Shown here piece after piece: positions 12,129 through 15,848 of a DNA stretch of 15,848 nt; positions within the stretch are counted from its first letter, which is position 1, and each line of letters opens with the position of its first letter. The translations under genes and the position numbers were made by a program. The notes beneath the pieces were generated by a model. It was not told the DNA's origin. It saw only the letters and a list, made by a program, of their open reading frames with translations, and made no database searches. The DNA comes from JAAYCI01 sp031548875 (lineage in GTDB: Bacteria > Bacillota > Clostridia > Oscillospirales > Ruminococcaceae). Location: the NCBI GenBank assembly GCA_031548875.1, contig JAVBQQ010000017.1, forward strand, positions 1 through 15,848, read 5' to 3'.

Positions 12129-12557
12129 ATGGCACAAAAAGTAGTGGGCTATATCAAGCTCCAGATCCCCGCGGGCAAAGCGACGCCCGCCCCGCCCGTG
12201 GGCCCCGCCCTGGGCCAGCACGGCGTGAACATCGTTTCGTTTACCAAAGAGTTCAACGAGCGCACCCAGAAGGACATCGGCTACCTCATCCCGGTGGTCA
12301 TCACCGTGTACGCCGACCGCTCCTTCTCCTTCATCACAAAGACCCCGCCCGCTTCCACGCTCATCAAGAAGGCGGCCGGCCTGGAAAAAGCCAGCGGCGA
12401 GCCGAACAAGAACAAGGTTGCCACGCTGAAACGCGCGCAACTGGAAGAGATCGCCAAGACAAAGATGGCCGACCTGAACGCCGCCGACCTCGACGCCGCG
12501 GTGCGCATGGTTGCGGGCACCTGCCGCAGCATGGGCGTTCTTGTGGAGGAGGGGTAA
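12129..12557 (+). CDS. rplK: Ribosomal protein uL11
   Basis: L11 binds the GTPase-associated region of 23S rRNA and forms the base of the factor-binding stalk. The 142-residue length is typical. The N-terminal domain has KLQIPAGKATPAPPVGPALGQ (residues from 10), and the C-terminal RNA-binding domain follows with KTPPASTLIKKAAG. TAGGAGG precedes the ATG. rplA starts three bases after the stop. Confidence 0.98.
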   Translation: MAQKVVGYIKLQIPAGKATPAPPVGPALGQHGVNIVSFTKEFNERTQKDIGYLIPVVITVYADRSFSFITKTPPASTLIKKAAGLEKASGEPNKNKVATLKRAQLEEIAKTKMADLNAADLDAAVRMVAGTCRSMGVLVEEG

Positions 12558-12560
12558 ACA

Positions 12561-13256
12561 ATGAAATACGGTAAAAAATACACAGACGCAGCCAAAAATG
12601 TGGACCGCGCCAAACTGTACGAGAGCAAAGAAGCACTGGAACTGGTGTGCAAGACCGCCACGGCCAAGTTCGACGAGACTGTTGAGCTGCACGTGCGCCT
12701 GGGCGTGGACAGCCGCCATGCCGACCAGCAGGTGCGTGGCGCCGTTGTGCTGCCCCACGGCACCGGCAAAGATGTGCGCGTGGTTGCCATTGCCAAGGGC
12801 GACGCCGCCAAGGCCGCCGAGGACGCCGGCGCCATGCTGGTGGGCGAAGCGGATCTTGTGAACCGCATCCAGAACGAAGGCTTTGTGGACTTTGACGTAC
12901 TCGTCACCACGCCGGACATGATGGGCCTTGTTGGCCGCTTGGGCAAGGTGCTGGGCCCCCGTGGCCTGATGCCCAACCCCAAGGCCGGCACGGTTACGCC
13001 CGACGTGGGCAAGGCCGTGGCCGAGGCCAAGGCCGGCAAGATCGAGTACCGGCTGGACAAGTCCAACATTATCCACGTGCCCATCGGCAAGGCCTCGTTT
13101 GGGGCCGACAAGCTGGCCGACAACCTGTCCACCGTTATGGACGCCATCGTGAAGGCCAAGCCCGCCGCCGCCAAGGGCCAGTACATTCGTAGCGCCACCG
13201 TGGCCGCTACCATGGGCCCCGGCGTACGCATGAACCCGCCACAGTTCATGTCTTAG
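12561..13256 (+). CDS. rplA: Ribosomal protein uL1
   Basis: L1 forms the mobile L1 stalk and, in many bacteria, represses translation of rplK-rplA mRNA. The 231-residue length is normal. Signature sequences include GTGKDVRVVAIAKG and the L1 motif GRLGKVLGPRGLMPNPKAG. GGAGGAGGGG at the end of rplK serves as the ribosome-binding site. The stop lies two bases before the -35 box of the next promoter. Confidence 0.98.
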   Translation: MKYGKKYTDAAKNVDRAKLYESKEALELVCKTATAKFDETVELHVRLGVDSRHADQQVRGAVVLPHGTGKDVRVVAIAKGDAAKAAEDAGAMLVGEADLVNRIQNEGFVDFDVLVTTPDMMGLVGRLGKVLGPRGLMPNPKAGTVTPDVGKAVAEAKAGKIEYRLDKSNIIHVPIGKASFGADKLADNLSTVMDAIVKAKPAAAKGQYIRSATVAATMGPGVRMNPPQFMS

Positions 13257-13257
13257 C

Positions 13258-13286
13258 TTGACAGACCCTGCTCCATCGGGTACAAT
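13258..13286 (+). promoter_or_regulatory. Strong predicted sigma-A promoter for rplJ-rplL
   Basis: A consensus TTGACA (13258-13263) and TACAAT (13281-13286) are separated by 17 bases. The promoter starts directly after the rplA stop, so rplJ-rplL can be expressed independently of rplK-rplA. Confidence 0.85.
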
Positions 13287-13289
13287 AAC

Positions 13290-13400
13290 AATTGCTGTTT
13301 TTAAGACAGCAGGAGGCAGTTGACGTCTGGCGACATCATTGCCGTAACGGGGCCACCCTTCCTGCCGAGAAACAGGCGTTCGAATGCAAGATCATTTGTG
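13290..13400 (+). ncRNA. Ribosomal protein L10 leader
   Basis: The leader holds GCTGTTTTTAAGACAGC at its 5' end, then AGGAGGC and a distal TTCCTGCC (13369-13376) that can pair back to it. These features and the position before rplJ match the L10 leader class known from Firmicutes, to which L10 (with L12) binds to limit its own synthesis. The 278-base gap between rplA and rplJ is filled by this leader, a terminator hairpin and about 95 unremarkable bases. Confidence 0.82.
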
Positions 13401-13405
13401 TTTTT

Positions 13406-13440
13406 ATGCCTCTTTCTCCGCATGGGGAAAGAGGCATTTT
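13406..13440 (+). terminator. Attenuator hairpin of the L10 leader
   Basis: ATGCCTCTTTC (13406-13416) pairs perfectly with GAAAGAGGCAT (13427-13437), and the stem can extend to 14 pairs around a GCAT loop. TTTT and then CTT follow. It lies between the leader and rplJ, the usual place for an L10-dependent terminator. Confidence 0.85.
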
Positions 13441-13534
13441 CTTGGCAGAGCTGCGCACCTGGTTGCTTGCGGCCCCTCCCCGCCCCTGCTGCTCAAAACA
13501 TACGAACGCCAACTACAAAGCGAGGTGAAACCAA

Positions 13535-14242
13535 ATGCCCAGTGCAAAGATCCTGGAACAGAAGAAGTCTTTTGTGAGCGATCTGCGCGAAAAACTGACG
13601 AACGCCCCCGCCGGCGTGCTGGTGGATTATATCGGCATCACCGTGGAGCAGGACACCGCCCTGCGCCGCGAGCTGCGCGAGGCCGGCGTGGAGTACAGCG
13701 TGGTGAAGAACACCATGATGCACCTGGCCGTGCAAGACACCCCATATGCCGAGCTGGACAGCGCACTCACCGGCTCCACCGCCCTGGCTCTGGCCAATGA
13801 GGAGGACTCCCTGGCGGCCGCGCGCATCCTGTGCAAGTACGCCGAAAAGTCCAAAGGCAAGTTCACTGTGAAGATCGGCTACATCGACGGCAAGGTCATC
13901 CCGGCCGGCGAGGTACAAGAGCTTTCGGCGTTGCCCGGCCGCGAAGGCCTGTTGGCCATGCTGCTTTCGGCCCTCACCGGCAACCTGCGCGGCCTGGCCG
14001 TGGGGCTGAACGCCCTGGCCGAGAAACGCGCCGAAGAGGAAGGCGCCCCGCCTGCCACAGCAGCTGCCGCTGCAGAAACCGCAACGGAAGAGACCCCTGC
14101 CGAAGCCGCAGCGGAAGAAACTGCCGCTGAAGAGCCTGTGGCTAAAGCCGCTGAAGAAGCGCCCGCCGAAGAGGCCGCGCCCGAAGCCACAGCCGAAGAA
14201 GAAGCCCCCGCCGCTGAAACCAAAGCGGCGACCGAAGAATGA
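13535..14242 (+). CDS. rplJ: Ribosomal protein uL10 with long Ala/Glu-rich C-terminal tail
   Basis: L10 anchors L7/L12 dimers to 23S rRNA and, with L12, represses its own operon. Residues 1-165 are a standard L10, including the C-terminal helix that binds L7/L12 (about 135-165). Residues 166-235 are an added low-complexity tail made almost entirely of Ala, Glu, Pro and Thr, with only three or four Lys or Arg. Most bacterial L10 proteins are about 165-175 residues. The start follows AGCGAGGTG with fair spacing. rplL starts 20 bases after the stop. Confidence 0.96.
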   Translation: MPSAKILEQKKSFVSDLREKLTNAPAGVLVDYIGITVEQDTALRRELREAGVEYSVVKNTMMHLAVQDTPYAELDSALTGSTALALANEEDSLAAARILCKYAEKSKGKFTVKIGYIDGKVIPAGEVQELSALPGREGLLAMLLSALTGNLRGLAVGLNALAEKRAEEEGAPPATAAAAAETATEETPAEAAAEETAAEEPVAKAAEEAPAEEAAPEATAEEEAPAAETKAATEE

Positions 14243-14262
14243 TTTAGAGGAGGAAGAAAGAC

Positions 14263-14637
14263 ATGTCTGAAAAAATCGACAAGATCGTCGCCGAAGTAGA
14301 GACGCTGACCGTTCTGGAACTGAACGAGCTGGTGAAGGCTATCGAGGAGAAGTTCGGCGTTTCGGCCGCTGCCCCCGTGATGATGGCCGGCGCCATGCCT
14401 GCTGCTGCCGCAGCCGAAGAGGAAAAGAGCGAGTATACCGTGCAGCTGGCCGAGGTTGGCCCCAACAAGATGGCCGTCATCAAGGCTGTGAAGGAACTGA
14501 CCGGCCTTGGCCTGAAAGAGGCCAAAGAGCTGGTTGACAACGCGCCGAAGCCCATCAAGGAAGGCATCTCCAAGGCCGACGCCGAAGAGCTGCAGAAGAA
14601 GCTGGAAGAGCAAGGCGCCAAGATCGAGCTTAAGTAA
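14263..14637 (+). CDS. rplL: Ribosomal protein bL12 (L7/L12)
   Basis: L7/L12 forms the flexible stalk that recruits translation factors. The 124-residue product has an N-terminal dimerisation domain (about 1-33), an Ala-rich hinge (about 34-52) and the C-terminal factor-binding domain with EVGPNKMAVIKAVKELTGLGLKEAKELVD split over 64-92. GAGGAGGAAG precedes the ATG. A strong terminator follows, so transcription ends here and rpoB is not the next gene. Confidence 0.98.
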   Translation: MSEKIDKIVAEVETLTVLELNELVKAIEEKFGVSAAAPVMMAGAMPAAAAAEEEKSEYTVQLAEVGPNKMAVIKAVKELTGLGLKEAKELVDNAPKPIKEGISKADAEELQKKLEEQGAKIELK

Positions 14638-14660
14638 GCCGGTTTTTCAAAAAGCGACCA

Positions 14661-14696
14661 AGAGCCCCGCGGGTATCCGCGGGGCTCTGCTTTTGT
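14661..14696. terminator. Intrinsic terminator after rplL
   Basis: AGAGCCCCGCGG (14661-14672) pairs perfectly with CCGCGGGGCTCT (14677-14688) around a GTAT loop, and GCTTTTG follows. In the opposite direction CTTTTTG lies some bases beyond the stem, so it may also stop the convergent exporter gene. Confidence 0.93.
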
Positions 14697-14723
14697 CTTC
14701 TAGTCCGGGGCGCCGCCGGCCCC

Positions 14724-15599
14724 TTATCCCACGGCCAGGCCCACCGCGTACACCACCATGCCCACCGCCGTGCCCAGTAGATACAAAAGCCCCACGATGA
14801 ACAGATTCTGCTTTAAGCTCCGGTTGGCGCGGAACAGCACCGTGAGCCCCACACCGGCATTGGTGGAAAGGCCCGCCAGCACCGCGCCGAAGGTGATGGA
14901 ACCGTTCAGGTACAGCTGGGTAAGCAACACCGAAGACGCGCAGTTGGGGATGAGACCCACAAGTCCGGCCATGGCCGGTTGCGCGAAGCCCAGCCCCGCC
15001 AGAAAACCCGAGATGCGCCCCTCGCCCAGCAGGGCCACCAACAGCCCAAATGCAAAGGTGAAGAGAAACACCACCACAAAGATGTTCAGCGCGTGTTTCA
15101 GCGCCTCCAAGAAAGCGTTAGCCTTCTCGTCGTGGTGGTGGCAGCACACCTCGTCTATCTTCCCCTCGTACCCGCCGCGCAGCGCGGGCGGGATGGCCCG
15201 CCGCAGCAACACGTCAAACACAAAGCCCACCGCCAGCGCGAACACAAGCTTGCAGGCCAATAGCAGCCCCATGGCGGGGTAGCTTTCAGGCTGGGCCAGC
15301 ATGATGGGGATGGCCTCGTCCGATGTGGCGATGAACACGGCCAGCAGCGTGCCCAGGCTGATGACCCTGCTGCCGTAAAAGTTGGCCGCCATGGCAGAAA
15401 AACCACACTGGGGCACCAGCCCCAAAAATGCCCCCGGCACAAAGCCCCAGCGCCCGCCTCTGGCCAGCAGGCGCTCGATGGCCCCGCCCTTGGCGCGCTC
15501 CACAAACTCGATGAGCAGGTAGGCAACATACAGGAAGGGCAGCATGCGCAGGCTGTCCAAAAATGCTTCCAGCAGTGTATCCAGAAGTATGTGGGCCAT
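14724..15599 (-). CDS. ArsP_2-type putative heavy-metal exporter (annotated in some genomes as manganese transporter)
   Basis: This is a polytopic membrane protein of 291 residues with about ten hydrophobic segments. It shows an internal duplication: PQCGFS (63-68) and PNCASS (218-223) each follow G-L-V/I, and ATSDEA (91-96) matches STNAGV (245-250) at similar spacing. Between the halves is a soluble loop with CCHHHDE (152-158), a likely metal-binding site. This fits the ArsP_2/DUF2899 putative exporters, whose substrate is not established. The ATG at 15599 was chosen because GGAAGGAG lies eight bases upstream; an in-frame ATG at 15632 lacks one. It is convergent with rplL. The 249 bases to the right hold two copies of TATAAAGCCCC and a palindrome. 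Confidence 0.8.
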   Translation of the reverse strand: MAHILLDTLLEAFLDSLRMLPFLYVAYLLIEFVERAKGGAIERLLARGGRWGFVPGAFLGLVPQCGFSAMAANFYGSRVISLGTLLAVFIATSDEAIPIMLAQPESYPAMGLLLACKLVFALAVGFVFDVLLRRAIPPALRGGYEGKIDEVCCHHHDEKANAFLEALKHALNIFVVVFLFTFAFGLLVALLGEGRISGFLAGLGFAQPAMAGLVGLIPNCASSVLLTQLYLNGSITFGAVLAGLSTNAGVGLTVLFRANRSLKQNLFIVGLLYLLGTAVGMVVYAVGLAVG

Positions 15600-15633
15600 C
15601 TGGGCATCTCCTTCCGTAAGATTCTGGGCCATT

Positions 15634-15682
15634 TATAAAGCCCCGGCAACAAGCCGTTTTTTTCAGTATCCTATAAAGCCCC
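15634..15682 (-). repeat. Short direct repeat upstream of the exporter gene
   Basis: The 11-base sequence TATAAAGCCCC (plus strand) occurs at 15634-15644 and 15672-15682, with starts 38 bases apart. Both copies are between the exporter start and the probable promoter zone. They could be operator half-sites or chance. I find no convincing -35/-10 pair here. Confidence 0.4.
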
Positions 15683-15755
15683 CCGCAGATTCTGGCGAAG
15701 CGTGTATGCGCGTAAAAGTACACCCACAGCTGTCTCGCATCCGCTATCTAAACAC

Positions 15756-15781
15756 GGGACAGGCACGGCCGTGCCTGTCCC
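15756..15781. repeat. Perfect 26-bp palindrome
   Basis: The 13-base arms GGGACAGGCACGG and CCGTGCCTGTCCC are perfectly complementary with no spacer. No T-run follows on either strand (AAAC on the left side would read GTTT on the minus strand), so an ordinary terminator is unlikely. A protein-binding site or a dispersed palindromic element is possible. The rest of the right end shows no gene. Confidence 0.9.
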
Positions 15782-15848
15782 GCCAGATTCTATCCAGGGA
15801 TGCGCATCGCCGCAACCGGCAGATGCAAGCACAGGCGGCCACCCTCAC

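Noticed and set aside
13292..13528. Small open frames between rplA and rplJ
   Set aside because: They overlap the L10 leader and attenuator, have no ribosome-binding site and no conserved features.

Overview
The window is GC-rich chromosomal DNA from a Gram-positive anaerobe, most likely a spore-forming Clostridia member of the Oscillospiraceae/Ruminococcaceae type. Evidence: a spo0A gene cut by the left edge, sigma-A-like promoters, AGGAGG ribosome-binding sites, Firmicutes-style ribosomal leaders (L10 and probable L1 type) and the order rpmG-secE-nusG-rplK-rplA-rplJ-rplL. The species cannot be named from the sequence alone. I see no phage, insertion sequence, CRISPR array, tRNA or rRNA.

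Left part (1-2600, minus strand): spo0A (C-terminus off the window) has a good promoter preceded by two Spo0A-box-like sites. Upstream of it lies a small membrane protein with pilin-like features and its own promoter, and then an FtsW/RodA/SpoVE-family glycan polymerase.

Middle (2718-7976, plus strand): a divergent promoter region starts tsaE and tsaB (t6A tRNA modification), followed by rpiB (ribose-5-phosphate isomerase B) and upp (uracil salvage). tsaB holds an internal promoter candidate and a hairpin-rich tandem repeat. Next is a 706-residue protein with two membrane segments, a long low-complexity cytoplasmic region and three tandem AT-hooks at its C-terminus. This is the most unusual gene in the window. 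A ferritin follows and ends at a bidirectional terminator.

Convergent block (8038-10630, minus strand): three genes with ATGA overlaps encode a membrane-anchored protein of unknown function, a PAP2-type lipid phosphatase and a THUMP-containing RNA methyltransferase.

Right part (10765-14695, plus strand): rpmG, secE, nusG, a branched leader, rplK, rplA, a new promoter, the L10 leader with an attenuator-like hairpin, rplJ (with a long Ala/Glu tail) and rplL, closed by a strong terminator. rpoB does not follow. Instead an ArsP_2-type membrane exporter faces it on the minus strand, and a perfect 26-bp palindrome lies near the right edge.

Most of the content is housekeeping. The parts most worth a second look are the membrane-bound AT-hook protein, the Spo0A-box promoter together with a variant Spo0A acidic pocket, the repeat-bearing TsaB, the L10 tail and the structured leaders.
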